NCBI RefSeq assembly: GCF_937996225.1
Contig: NZ_CALKTC010000075.1
Coordinates: forward strand, 9,538 to 73,537
Reading direction: 5' to 3'
DNA from: an uncultured Campylobacter sp.
Lineage (GTDB): Bacteria; Campylobacterota; Campylobacteria; Campylobacterales; Campylobacteraceae
Length of the DNA stretch: 64,000 bases
Position numbers and translations under genes: made by a program. The notes below the pieces were generated by a model that searched no databases, was not told where the DNA came from, and worked only from the letters and a program-made list of their open reading frames with translations. Position 1 is the first letter of the stretch; each line of letters opens with the position of its first letter. Of this stretch, positions 56,593 through 64,000 are shown in pieces.

Positions 56593-57657
56593 TTGTTTTA
56601 TTATCTCTATCATATTACGAATATAAATTTTTTCCAATACATCACCGCGCGCGCAGGTCTTGCGTTTTTTATCGCTTTTTGTTTTTCGGTCTGGGCTATG
56701 CCGCGGTTTATCCGCTGGGCGCAAGCTAGACACGCCGCGCAGCCCATCTACGAGCTCGCGCCGCAAAACCATCAGAAAAAGAGCAAAACCCCCACGATGG
56801 GCGGGCTAGTTTTCGTTACCGCCGCGGTACTCGCAAGCCTGCTGTGCGCCAAGCTAAACAACGTCTTCGTGCTCTGCGGGCTGCTTTGTTTGGTAGGCTT
56901 CGGCTACATAGGCTTTAAGGATGATATCTCTAAAATTTTAGGCCGCCAAAACCACGCAGGCCTTAGTGCGCGGGCTAAATTTGCACTGCAAAATTTCTTG
57001 GCGTTTCTGATCGGGGCTACGCTTTATGTTTTTAGCGACCTGGGCGGGGAATTTTTCGTGCCGTTTTTCAAATACCCTCTGCTAAATTTATGGATCTTCG
57101 CGCCGCTGTTTTGGACGATCGTGATAAGCGCGAGCTCAAATGCGGTAAATTTAACCGACGGCCTGGACGGATTAGCAACCATTCCGTCGGTATTTTCGCT
57201 CTGCAGCTTGGGCGTGTTCGCCTATCTCTGCGGGCATGCGATCTACTCGCAGTATCTCTTGCTACCGCGCGTCGCGGGCGCGGGCGAGGTCTGCATCATC
57301 GTTTCGGCGCTAATCGGTGCGCTGCTTGGGTTTTTGTGGTTCAACTGCTACCCCGCCGAAGTCTTTATGGGCGATAGCGGCAGCCTCAGCGTAGGAGCGT
57401 TTTTAGGATACTGCGCGGTCATCACGAAGAATGAAATTTTACTCATAATGATCGGCTTTGTCTTCGTCATCGAAACGCTCAGCGTGATCTTGCAGGTGGG
57501 CAGCTTTAAAATTTTCAAACGCAGAATTTTCCTGATGGCGCCGATACACCACCATTTCGAGCTTAAAGGCTGGGTCGAAAACAAAATCATCATCCGCTTT
57601 TGGATCATCGCGCTGATCGCAAATATCATAGCGCTGACGTCGCTGAAATTGAGATGA
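56593..57657 (+). CDS. mraY: MraY, phospho-MurNAc-pentapeptide transferase
   Basis: Makes lipid I for peptidoglycan from UDP-MurNAc-pentapeptide and undecaprenyl phosphate. 354 residues, ten helices; [10 protein letters not shown] region, [27 protein letters not shown] with catalytic Asp residues, [15 protein letters not shown] and [13 protein letters not shown]. Start is TTG at 56593 with AAAAGG 6 nt ahead; alignment with C. jejuni MraY (MYYLSDLSHY) supports this start. Its stop is one base before the next ATG. Confidence 0.95.
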   Translation: MFYYLYHITNINFFQYITARAGLAFFIAFCFSVWAMPRFIRWAQARHAAQPIYELAPQNHQKKSKTPTMGGLVFVTAAVLASLLCAKLNNVFVLCGLLCLVGFGYIGFKDDISKILGRQNHAGLSARAKFALQNFLAFLIGATLYVFSDLGGEFFVPFFKYPLLNLWIFAPLFWTIVISASSNAVNLTDGLDGLATIPSVFSLCSLGVFAYLCGHAIYSQYLLLPRVAGAGEVCIIVSALIGALLGFLWFNCYPAEVFMGDSGSLSVGAFLGYCAVITKNEILLIMIGFVFVIETLSVILQVGSFKIFKRRIFLMAPIHHHFELKGWVENKIIIRFWIIALIANIIALTSLKLR

Positions 57658-57658
57658 A

Positions 57659-58183
57659 ATGCGAGCGCAAATTGAACCCGACTTCGAAACGGCGCGCGAA
57701 AAATACGGCGAAATTTTAAAGCAAATTTTAGCCTACACGGCTTACTGCGACGATAACGGCGATCCTGACGGCGCAAAATACCGCGAGCTAGAGGCGACGC
57801 TACACGAAATCACGGGCAAAGATATGAGTAAATTTGATCTTTGGGAGTGGTGGGAAGCGGACGACGCGGAAAATTTAGCTTTCGATATCGCACTACCGGA
57901 GCCGCAATTAGTGCTAGATATCACGAAGGACGAACTGCGCGAGATCGTGGAGCGGATGAGCACTTTTGAGCCGCGCAAATTTGACGACGACTTTTTAGAT
58001 GCCTTTTACTACCGTCCTAATTTTACCGCAGACGGCGGATATTTTACCGAGTTTTTAAAGTTAAATTTTAAGGATACTTACGATCCGCGGCTTTTTGAAA
58101 GATGCGAGCGGAACGGCGAAATGAGAGAGCTTAGCGCGGATGAGATAACTCAAATTTTATGGGGCAAAAGGGGAGAAAAATGA
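57659..58183 (+). CDS. Unknown acidic protein between mraY and murD
   Basis: 174 residues, soluble, very acidic and aromatic: DNGDPDGAKYRELEATLHEITGKDMSKFDLWEWWEADDAENLAFDIALPEPQ in pieces (about 34-85), then ITKDELREIVERM and FDDDFLDAFYYRPNFTADGGYFTEFLKLNF. No family recognised. The ATG lies one base after the mraY stop, and the murD start lies inside its last codons. So it is translated with two peptidoglycan-precursor genes. The pairing could mean a link to cell-wall synthesis, but the sequence does not show one. Confidence 0.7.
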   Translation: MRAQIEPDFETAREKYGEILKQILAYTAYCDDNGDPDGAKYRELEATLHEITGKDMSKFDLWEWWEADDAENLAFDIALPEPQLVLDITKDELREIVERMSTFEPRKFDDDFLDAFYYRPNFTADGGYFTEFLKLNFKDTYDPRLFERCERNGEMRELSADEITQILWGKRGEK

Positions 58184-59661
58184 AAAAATCGCTATTTGGC
58201 TACGGGCTTACGACCAGAGCGATTGCCGAGCACTGCCGCGACGAAGGCGGCTGGGAGATCTACGACGATAAATTTGAAATTTCTTCGGGTGCGCCGAAGC
58301 TGGACGAGTTCGGCAACGCGCTTTTAAACCCGAGCGAGTTCGATCCCGCCGCAAGCGAGCTTGAAATCCCAAGTCCAGGCTTCCCGCCGCATCACGAGAT
58401 GGTGCGAAAGGCACGAAATTTAATCAGCGAATACGATTATTTCGACGATTACAAAGGCCTTAAAATTTGGATCAGCGGCACGAACGGCAAGACCACGACG
58501 ACGAAGATGATGCAGCACCTACTTGAGCGATACGGCTCGCAAATGGGCGGTAACGTGGGCGTTCCGCTTGCAAAACTTGATAAAAGTGCCGAAATTTGGG
58601 TGCTGGAGACAAGCTCGTTTACGCTGCACTACACCAAGCACGCGCGTCCCGACATCTACGTGCTGCTTGCGATCACGCCCGATCATCTCAGCTGGCACGG
58701 CGATTTCGCGGAGTATGAGCGCGCCAAACTCTCGCCCCTGCTAGCGATGCGCGAAGGCTCCGTGGCGCTAATCCCGCGCGCCTACGAAAGCTCCGCTGCC
58801 GCGCAAAATAGCCTAGCCCGCGTGATCTGCTACGAAGACGAAGCGGATCTGGCGCAAAAATTCGGCATCGATTTAGGCGAGATAAAATTCCGCACGCCGT
58901 TTTTGATCGACGCGCTTTTGGCGCTGTGCGTGGAGAAAATTTTATTCGACAGATGCGACGTCGCGCGACTAAACGACTTCGTGATCGAGGGCAATAAACT
59001 AGAGGAATTTACCGACGCGCGCGGCAGGATCTGGGTCAATGACACGAAGGCTACCAACATCGATGCGTGCGCGCAGGCGCTAAAGCGTTACGCGGGACGC
59101 AAAATACATCTGATCCTTGGCGGCGACGATAAAGGCGTGGATCTGCACCCGCTTTTTGCGGAGTTTAAAAAATACGATCTGCAAATTTACGCAATCGGCT
59201 CAAATACCGATAAAATCGTGCGTTTGTGCGACGAATACAAACTTACTTGCGTGCGCTGCGAAATTTTGCAAACGGCGGTGAGCGAAATTTCGAATCGGTA
59301 CCGAGGCGCGGATTTTGAAAAAAGCGGCGCAAGCGAATTGAAAGTACAAAATTCAAGCACGGATAGCAGGTGTGACGGCGACAGCAAGGCAAAAGAAAGC
59401 GCAAAGATCGGCGAAAATACGCCGTATGAAGGGGGCGGCTCATCTGCCGCAAGCGACGACGCCTATTCGCCGAAACGCCGCACAAACGACGGTGAAACTC
59501 GGAATTCGCAGAATTCTAAAAATTTCGAAAATTTTAAAAATTCCATACATTCTGCGAGCGAAATAGCGCTGTTAAGCCCTGCATGTGCCAGTTTGGATCA
59601 ATTTAAAAGCTACGCTGAACGCGGCGAGCTATTTAAAAAACAAGTCGCACAACTCGGATAG
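58180..59661 (+). CDS. murD: MurD, UDP-MurNAc-L-Ala:D-Glu ligase with inserted island
   Basis: Adds D-Glu to UDP-MurNAc-L-Ala in the cytoplasm. From the ATG at 58180 (GGGGAGAAAA just before) it has 493 residues. N-terminal KSLFGYGLTTRAIAEHC, IPSPGFPPHHEMV, Walker-type ISGTNGKTTTTKMMQHL (about 98-112), GGNVGVPLAKLD, VLETSSFTLHYT, ITPDHLSWHG, WVNDTKATNIDAC and LILGGDDKGVDL are all as in C. jejuni MurD. Between SEISNRYRG and SEIALLSPACASLDQF, contiguous in the C. jejuni protein, lies an insert of about 85 residues (about 376-460). The catalytic sequence on both sides is intact, so the enzyme is probably active. Confidence 0.93.
   Translation: MKKSLFGYGLTTRAIAEHCRDEGGWEIYDDKFEISSGAPKLDEFGNALLNPSEFDPAASELEIPSPGFPPHHEMVRKARNLISEYDYFDDYKGLKIWISGTNGKTTTTKMMQHLLERYGSQMGGNVGVPLAKLDKSAEIWVLETSSFTLHYTKHARPDIYVLLAITPDHLSWHGDFAEYERAKLSPLLAMREGSVALIPRAYESSAAAQNSLARVICYEDEADLAQKFGIDLGEIKFRTPFLIDALLALCVEKILFDRCDVARLNDFVIEGNKLEEFTDARGRIWVNDTKATNIDACAQALKRYAGRKIHLILGGDDKGVDLHPLFAEFKKYDLQIYAIGSNTDKIVRLCDEYKLTCVRCEILQTAVSEISNRYRGADFEKSGASELKVQNSSTDSRCDGDSKAKESAKIGENTPYEGGGSSAASDDAYSPKRRTNDGETRNSQNSKNFENFKNSIHSASEIALLSPACASLDQFKSYAERGELFKKQVAQLG
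59305..59559 (+). repeat. Ser/Asn/Asp-rich coding island inside murD
   Basis: About 85 in-frame codons: KSGASELKVQNSSTDSR, GGGSSAASDDAYS, TRNSQNSKNFENFKNS. Its DNA includes GGAATTCGCAGAATTC (59511-59526) and AAAATTTTAAAAATTCC (59530-59547). C. jejuni MurD lacks it (from memory of that protein). It lies in a surface loop of the C-terminal domain, judged by position before LLSPACAS. Confidence 0.75.
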
Positions 59662-60207
59662 ATAAGTATATCAAGTTTAGATGGATCAGGTCGAGCCTTT
59701 ATTAATACATTTGCAATCGTATTTTAAAATTTCAACGCTTCTGTTGCGCAGATATCTAAATAAATTCAATCCCGAAGTAAACATCCCTATGCACACTATT
59801 AGCCTGAGCGCGATGTTTATAAAGATGCTTCGTCAAGTCCAAATTAAAGCCAATTTTCGATGCTAAATTTAACCAATCGCTCCCAGCTGTCCGTTATACG
59901 CGTAAATTTAAAACAATGCTATCTTCTAGCACCAATTTATCCAATTTGCACAGCCTAAAACCAAGCGAATAATTTGCAAAGTCGGCTAAATAGTAAAATT
60001 TTATACCTCTTTGCTTTTTAGATCGATAGCCCTTTTTGATTATTGCAAATTGCCGCATAAGCAATATTTTTCGCTACTGAAATTTATAAAATTTTAACTG
60101 AGTAAATTTGGCTGTTTCCGAGCGCAACGTGCAAAAATCTAGCGAAAATCGAGAATTTTAACCGAGATTTAAGTATTGCATGGATAAAATTACTTTTCTT
60201 TTTCGGT
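59662..60207. other. Gap between murD and tRNA-Phe
   Basis: 546 nt, AT-rich. A 61-codon plus frame at 59681-59866 (DQVEPLLIHLQSYFKISTLLLRRYLNKF) has no ribosome-binding site or family and may be the tail of a lost gene. GATAAAATT at about 60183 could be the -10 region of the tRNA gene. Confidence 0.4.
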
Positions 60208-60283
60208 GGTTGGATAGCTCAGTCGGTAGAGCAGCAGACTGAAAATCTGCGTGTCGGCAGTTCGATTCTGCCTCTAACCACCA
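60208..60283 (+). tRNA. tRNA-Phe (GAA)
   Basis: 76 nt with all arms: acceptor GGTTGGA (60208-60214) pairs with TCTAACC (60273-60279), anticodon GAA at 60241-60243 in loop CTGAAAA between AGA and TCT stems, T arm with GTTCGATTC, discriminator A and an encoded CCA end. It marks the boundary between housekeeping genes and the second glycan cluster. Confidence 0.97.
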
Positions 60284-60399
60284 CCCCATATATCTTCAAT
60301 GAACCCATGCTTAGACAAAAAGCAATCGCGAATTAAATATCTTTTAACACAACAATGCTAAAATAACAAAATTTTACGAAAGGCAAAAGCGGTAAAAGC

Positions 60400-61329
60400 A
60401 TGCTAATTCTTGGTGAAAAATACAAATTTACCGACGCGGAGCTAGGAAGGCTTAATAAAAAATTCGATAAGGTCGACATCGTAAAATACGCCGCTCGCCC
60501 CTTTGCAGAGGTCCAGCTACAGATCGAAAACCTACTTAAAAATCACAATTATAAATTTCTGATCATAAACACCAAAGAATTTATAGATCCCAAAATGATA
60601 AAATTCCTTACGCTCTTGCAGTTTCGTTTCAATCACAAGCGGCTCAAAATTCTAACTATTGAAAAATTTTTAGAAAAATTCTTTCATAAATGCTATATCC
60701 CCGAAGACGATAGGGATTTGGAATTTTTAAGCAATATTAGGCCGTATAACGACTTCGAGTACGCCACGAAGCGCGTCATAGACTACATAGGCGGAGCGAT
60801 CCTGTACGTTATATTTTTTGCGATCAAATTTCACGTAAAAAAGAAGATAGACGAGCAATCGCCGGGGAAATTATACTTCATCCAAAATCGCGTAGGACTA
60901 AATTTGAAAAATTTCAGATGTTATAAATTTCGAACCATGCACGAGCATTGCGTTCATAAACCATACACGCAGAAAAACGATAGTAGGGTGTTTGAGTTCG
61001 GCAAATTTATGAGAAAGACCAGGATGGACGAGCTGCCGCAGTGCATCAACGTACTGCGCGGAGATATGCACCTGATCGGGCCTCGCGCGGAATGGGATAT
61101 TTTGGTCAGAAACTACGAAAAAGCGATCCCCTATTACAACGAACGCCATCTGGTCCGCCCCGGCATCACCGGCTGGGCACAAGTCAATTATCCATATGGA
61201 GAAAATATTGAAGACGCCAAACAAAAACTAATGTATGATCTCTACTACATCAAATACTGGTCGCTGTGGCTGGAGATCAAGACAATCCTCATGACGATCG
61301 CCGTTATGATCAGAAAAAAGGGTTTATGA
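60400..61329 (+). CDS. Sugar-phosphate transferase (polyprenyl phosphoglycosyl transferase, WcaJ/WbaP-like)
   Basis: 309 residues. The C-terminal half is a PglC-type catalytic domain: FEYATKRVIDYIGGAILYVIFF (membrane segment), KLYFIQNRVGLNLKNFRCYKFRTM, MRKTRMDELPQCINVLRGDMHLIGPRAEWD with the Asp-Glu pair, and HLVRPGITGWAQVNYPYG. The N-terminal 110 residues are an extra cytoplasmic domain without membrane helices. It should attach the first sugar-1-phosphate of another surface polymer to undecaprenyl phosphate. Its end overlaps the convergent GT4 gene by 6 nt. Confidence 0.9.
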   Translation: MLILGEKYKFTDAELGRLNKKFDKVDIVKYAARPFAEVQLQIENLLKNHNYKFLIINTKEFIDPKMIKFLTLLQFRFNHKRLKILTIEKFLEKFFHKCYIPEDDRDLEFLSNIRPYNDFEYATKRVIDYIGGAILYVIFFAIKFHVKKKIDEQSPGKLYFIQNRVGLNLKNFRCYKFRTMHEHCVHKPYTQKNDSRVFEFGKFMRKTRMDELPQCINVLRGDMHLIGPRAEWDILVRNYEKAIPYYNERHLVRPGITGWAQVNYPYGENIEDAKQKLMYDLYYIKYWSLWLEIKTILMTIAVMIRKKGL

Positions 61330-62463
61330 AATTTGATCTCCCAAAACCATCTTTAAAAGCCTATCGTTTGCCTTATGAACATCAAATTTTTTCTCCGCAA
61401 TCCTCCTGCTCTCTAGCCCCATTGTATCGATCGTTCCTGGATTTTGTATAAAATACTCCATCTTCCGCACCAGGGCTTCATATTCGTACGGCGGCACCAA
61501 AAAGCCGTTCAATCCATCTATGACCGTCTCTTTGCAACCCACGCTATCAGTCGTGATAACCGCTCTACCTATCGCCATCGCCTCTTGCGTACTTCTAGGA
61601 AAACCCTCCCTGTACGATGGCAACACAAACACGCTAGAGCTAGCGATCCACTCATCCACATTATCCACAAAGCCCGGATATATCACGATGTCATCGTTTA
61701 GATACATATCTAGCTGCCGTTTTTTCAGACCGAAAGGATTTGTCTCGTCAAAGGAGCCCAAAATATAAAATTTCACCTCTTTGTGCTTTTGCTTTATAAT
61801 CTTTGCGGCCCGTAGATACTCAAACACCCCCTTCTCCGCCAAAAGCCTGGCTACAAATATAAAACTCACGGGCTCTGCAGGCGCTTGAGAGTATTTAAAT
61901 TTAGCCAGGTCGACCCCAATACCGCCTAAAATTTCAACACTTTTTACGCCGATTTTATATCTATCAATGAGGTCTTTTTTATCGTCGCTATTTAATAAGA
62001 TGAGCTTATCGAGTAGAGGAAGGCTAAGCTTATAAAGCAAAATTTGAATAAATTTTATAAATTTCGTCTTGGCCGAAGATCCGTTTTTATGCAAAGTAAA
62101 AGCCCCGCCCAGCCCCTCAAGCATACCGACGATACGCGGCACCCCCGCTAATTTTGCCGCTATGGTGCCAAAAATTACGGGCTTTACGAAAAAGCTAAAT
62201 ACTATATCCGGCTGATATTTTTTAATGAGCCTTATCAAATCATATACCGCAAGAGCATCACCAAGCGGATTTAATCCTTTAGAATTTAGCTTGTAATCCA
62301 AAGCCGTCGCGCCGAGCTCTTTGATCCTGCTGCGTGAAGTATCGTCGTAGTCGCCGGCTAGGCAATAAATTTTAAAATTTTGCCCGGCGAGCTTTATGAT
62401 AAATTCCTTCCTGAAATTTATCATCATAGGAGCGGCACCGCCTATAATAAAAATTTTTTTCAA
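61324..62463 (-). CDS. GT4 glycosyltransferase (PglA-like)
   Basis: 379 residues: IFIIGGAAPMMINFRKEFI, ALDYKLNSKGLNPLGDALAVYDLIRLIKKYQPD, MLEGLGGAF, GGIGVDLAKF, FVARLLAEKGVFEYLRAAKII and donor site PSYREGFPRSTQEAMAIGRAVITTDSVGCKETV. This arrangement is close to PglA and to capsule GT4 enzymes that act on the first sugar. It probably adds the second sugar to the product of the phosphoglycosyl transferase. It overlaps the polymerase-like gene by 4 nt and the convergent gene by 6 nt. Confidence 0.88.
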   Translation of the reverse strand: MKKIFIIGGAAPMMINFRKEFIIKLAGQNFKIYCLAGDYDDTSRSRIKELGATALDYKLNSKGLNPLGDALAVYDLIRLIKKYQPDIVFSFFVKPVIFGTIAAKLAGVPRIVGMLEGLGGAFTLHKNGSSAKTKFIKFIQILLYKLSLPLLDKLILLNSDDKKDLIDRYKIGVKSVEILGGIGVDLAKFKYSQAPAEPVSFIFVARLLAEKGVFEYLRAAKIIKQKHKEVKFYILGSFDETNPFGLKKRQLDMYLNDDIVIYPGFVDNVDEWIASSSVFVLPSYREGFPRSTQEAMAIGRAVITTDSVGCKETVIDGLNGFLVPPYEYEALVRKMEYFIQNPGTIDTMGLESRRIAEKKFDVHKANDRLLKMVLGDQIS

Positions 62464-63539
62464 AACGAGACTCTGTTATTGAATAATAGATATTTTATCA
62501 CGGTGATAAAAAAAGCTATCAGGATAAAATACCCCAAGTAGAAGGTCTTTTTTGTGTTTAAATTTTTAAATAAAACGTAGGGGATAAAAAATTCAAAAAC
62601 GCTAAATAGCAGATAAACTCTGCCTAAAATAGGGATGCCGTAAAATAAAATCCGCAGCAGCGCCGCAAAATACGCGAGATTGTATAAAAATATGCTCTTT
62701 TTATCCGTCTCTTTTTTATAAAACAGCATAGATAGTATATTCGTAAAAAGGATAAAATAGATGCCCAAATAGCTAAAAATACTTTCGCTATAAGGCTTCA
62801 TATGATAAGAAGCTAGATAATCCGTGTAGATATTGGAAGGCAGATGGCTATGGATAAACTCCGCAGTTATTTGAATAATACCTATCCTATTGAATATAAA
62901 AAATAGAATAAACGCAAAGATCGTTAAAGAAACTTTATAGTGCTTTTTAAATAGAGGAAATATTAAAAATAGAGGAATTACGAGGATGATGGTCGGATGA
63001 AACAAAGAGCCTATGGCAGTCAATGCGAAGGATTTTAAAATCTCACGCTCATAATATAAAATGAAAATTATCGGTATTAGCGTCGTAGCGATAACCGATC
63101 TGAGCGCATTAAAAGACATAGCGAAAAACGATAATGTAAATAATATATATGTTAAAATTTGAAGTTTATCATCGAAATAGTAAAATTTATTATACGCCTT
63201 TACCATATAATTTAAAGTAATCGTTTGCACTAAGGCCCAAATGGCAAAAAATAATATATAATTAGTGGTTAAATGCTGTAAGAAATTTATTAAGGCATAC
63301 ATGATTAATCCCTTATATGGAGGATATAGAGGATATGGTATATTGCCGTCAGCTCCTAAAAATAAAAATGTATACATCTTATAATCGGTTCCGTAATTAT
63401 CTTGAAACGCTACCAAAATGAAAAAGATAGACACAAAAACATAGTATAACTGCGGCCTAATCTGCCTATATCGTATCGAAATAGCATACGTCAAAGCGGC
63501 AAAAAAATAAAATATAAAAATTGCGTATAAAGTGTACAT
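62460..63539 (-). CDS. EpsG/Wzy-like polysaccharide polymerase
   Basis: 359 residues with 9-10 hydrophobic helices. Features of the EpsG type: VFVSIFFILVAFQDNYGTDYKMY near the N-terminus (the Asp/Gly-rich periplasmic loop), FNALRSVIATTLIPIIFILYY and SLFHPTIILVIPLFL with a conserved His. It would polymerise lipid-linked repeat units in the periplasm. Sequence is AT-rich compared with the rest of the window, as often in transferred surface-glycan genes. It overlaps the GT4 gene by 4 nt. Confidence 0.8.
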   Translation of the reverse strand: MYTLYAIFIFYFFAALTYAISIRYRQIRPQLYYVFVSIFFILVAFQDNYGTDYKMYTFLFLGADGNIPYPLYPPYKGLIMYALINFLQHLTTNYILFFAIWALVQTITLNYMVKAYNKFYYFDDKLQILTYILFTLSFFAMSFNALRSVIATTLIPIIFILYYEREILKSFALTAIGSLFHPTIILVIPLFLIFPLFKKHYKVSLTIFAFILFFIFNRIGIIQITAEFIHSHLPSNIYTDYLASYHMKPYSESIFSYLGIYFILFTNILSMLFYKKETDKKSIFLYNLAYFAALLRILFYGIPILGRVYLLFSVFEFFIPYVLFKNLNTKKTFYLGYFILIAFFITVIKYLLFNNRVSF

Positions 63540-63554
63540 ATTTTAACTCATTGT

Positions 63555-64000
63555 CTATTTAGAGATATTTTTTCTAACCCAAAGAGCTATCTCTCTAAAT
63601 TTTAGATAGGCTTTTAATCCTAATAAATTATATATAATAACCCCGATCCTATCCTGCGTCTTAGAATTTTTATCTTTCAGCGCGATCGCGGAATTGTTTT
63701 TTATTATCTTATCCATTTTTATTAGAGTGCCCCTGCCTAAATCGTCTAAATTATCCTTAAATTTATAAAAGGTCATAAATGCGTCTCTGAGCTTTCTGAT
63801 CTCTATGGATTTTACGATATCTTTATCATCGCGGAAATATTTTTTTAGCTCGTCTAGGATATTAAATATAATTAAATCTTTAATATCGCCTTTGCTCGTC
63901 ATGATAGAATTATCTCTTATAAAGTAAAAATAATCCTTCAAGTCGCAAAAAGCTATTTTGTTCACTTTTGAAGCTATTATGGGCGTGGTCGAAAGGTCTT
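63555..64000 (-). CDS. GT2 glycosyltransferase, C-terminal part (start outside window)
   Basis: The frame is open through the right edge, so the GTG at 63965 is probably internal. The visible 148 codons read TTPIIASKVNKIAFCDLKDYFYFIRDNSIMTSKGDIKDLI, the usual end of a GT2 enzyme (conserved Y-x-R-x(4)SIM region), then a helical tail KFREIALWVRKNISK. It belongs to the second glycan cluster, 16 nt upstream of the polymerase-like gene. Donor and acceptor cannot be told. Confidence 0.72.
   Translation of the reverse strand, partial: DLSTTPIIASKVNKIAFCDLKDYFYFIRDNSIMTSKGDIKDLIIFNILDELKKYFRDDKDIVKSIEIRKLRDAFMTFYKFKDNLDDLGRGTLIKMDKIIKNNSAIALKDKNSKTQDRIGVIIYNLLGLKAYLKFREIALWVRKNISK

Noticed and set aside
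60208..60283. tRNA-Phe as an active attachment site
   Set aside because: No integrase gene and no second copy of the tRNA 3' end are visible in the window.

Overview
The window looks like chromosome from a Campylobacter species of the higher-GC, mouth-associated kind (Campylobacter gracilis-like; the species is an inference). The support is a protein N-glycosylation (pgl) locus whose proteins match the C. jejuni family members, the gapA-pgk-tpiA-fabI run, the group rny / 5-FCL / tlpA-like / ftsY / radA, and the epsilonproteobacterial style of ThyX, MraY and MurD.

Layout. 1-16.2 kb, all on the minus strand: gne, a Wzx-type flippase, an Fe-S F420-dehydrogenase-like protein, a polysaccharide pyruvyl transferase, two PglH-like GT4 enzymes around a GT2, pglJ, pglB, pglA, pglC, pglD and a truncated pglE. 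The ABC flippase pglK is absent; flippase plus pyruvyl transferase sit where it would be expected. 16.2-23.1 kb: a periplasmic ATP-dependent DNA ligase, a PolB-like exonuclease, a frameshifted small gene, fabI, then tpiA-pgk-gapA. 23.2-33.3 kb: accessory genes including an exported barnase and its barstar partner next to a DedA protein, then rny, 5-FCL, a thioredoxin lipoprotein and ftsY. 33.4-50 kb: brnQ, radA, three paralogous solute-binding proteins, ung, a DJ-1/PfpI protein, thyX, a nitroreductase, two tandem NSS symporters and long gaps without genes. 50.2-59.7 kb: rho, accA-fabF-acpP-fabG, gpmI, then mraY-unknown-murD. 60.2 kb: tRNA-Phe. 60.4 kb to the end: a second surface-glycan cluster with a long phosphoglycosyl transferase, a GT4, a polymerase-like membrane protein and a truncated GT2. 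Its last 1.5 kb is clearly more AT-rich than the rest.

The most unusual signal is a set of in-frame, low-complexity Asn/Ser/Ala-rich islands (70-150 residues), built from recurring DNA words such as AAATTCCGC. They sit inside unrelated conserved proteins: PglB, a GT2, the Fe-S protein, the exonuclease, MurD, a DUF1963-like protein and the barnase linker. In MurD the island interrupts a C-terminal domain that is contiguous in C. jejuni as I remember that sequence.

Biologically, the left cluster should build an undecaprenyl-linked glycan from UDP-diNAcBac (PglC/D/E), extend it with HexNAc residues (PglA/J/H), possibly branch and pyruvylate it, flip it with the Wzx protein and transfer it to Asn with PglB. 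The right cluster starts a separate polymer.
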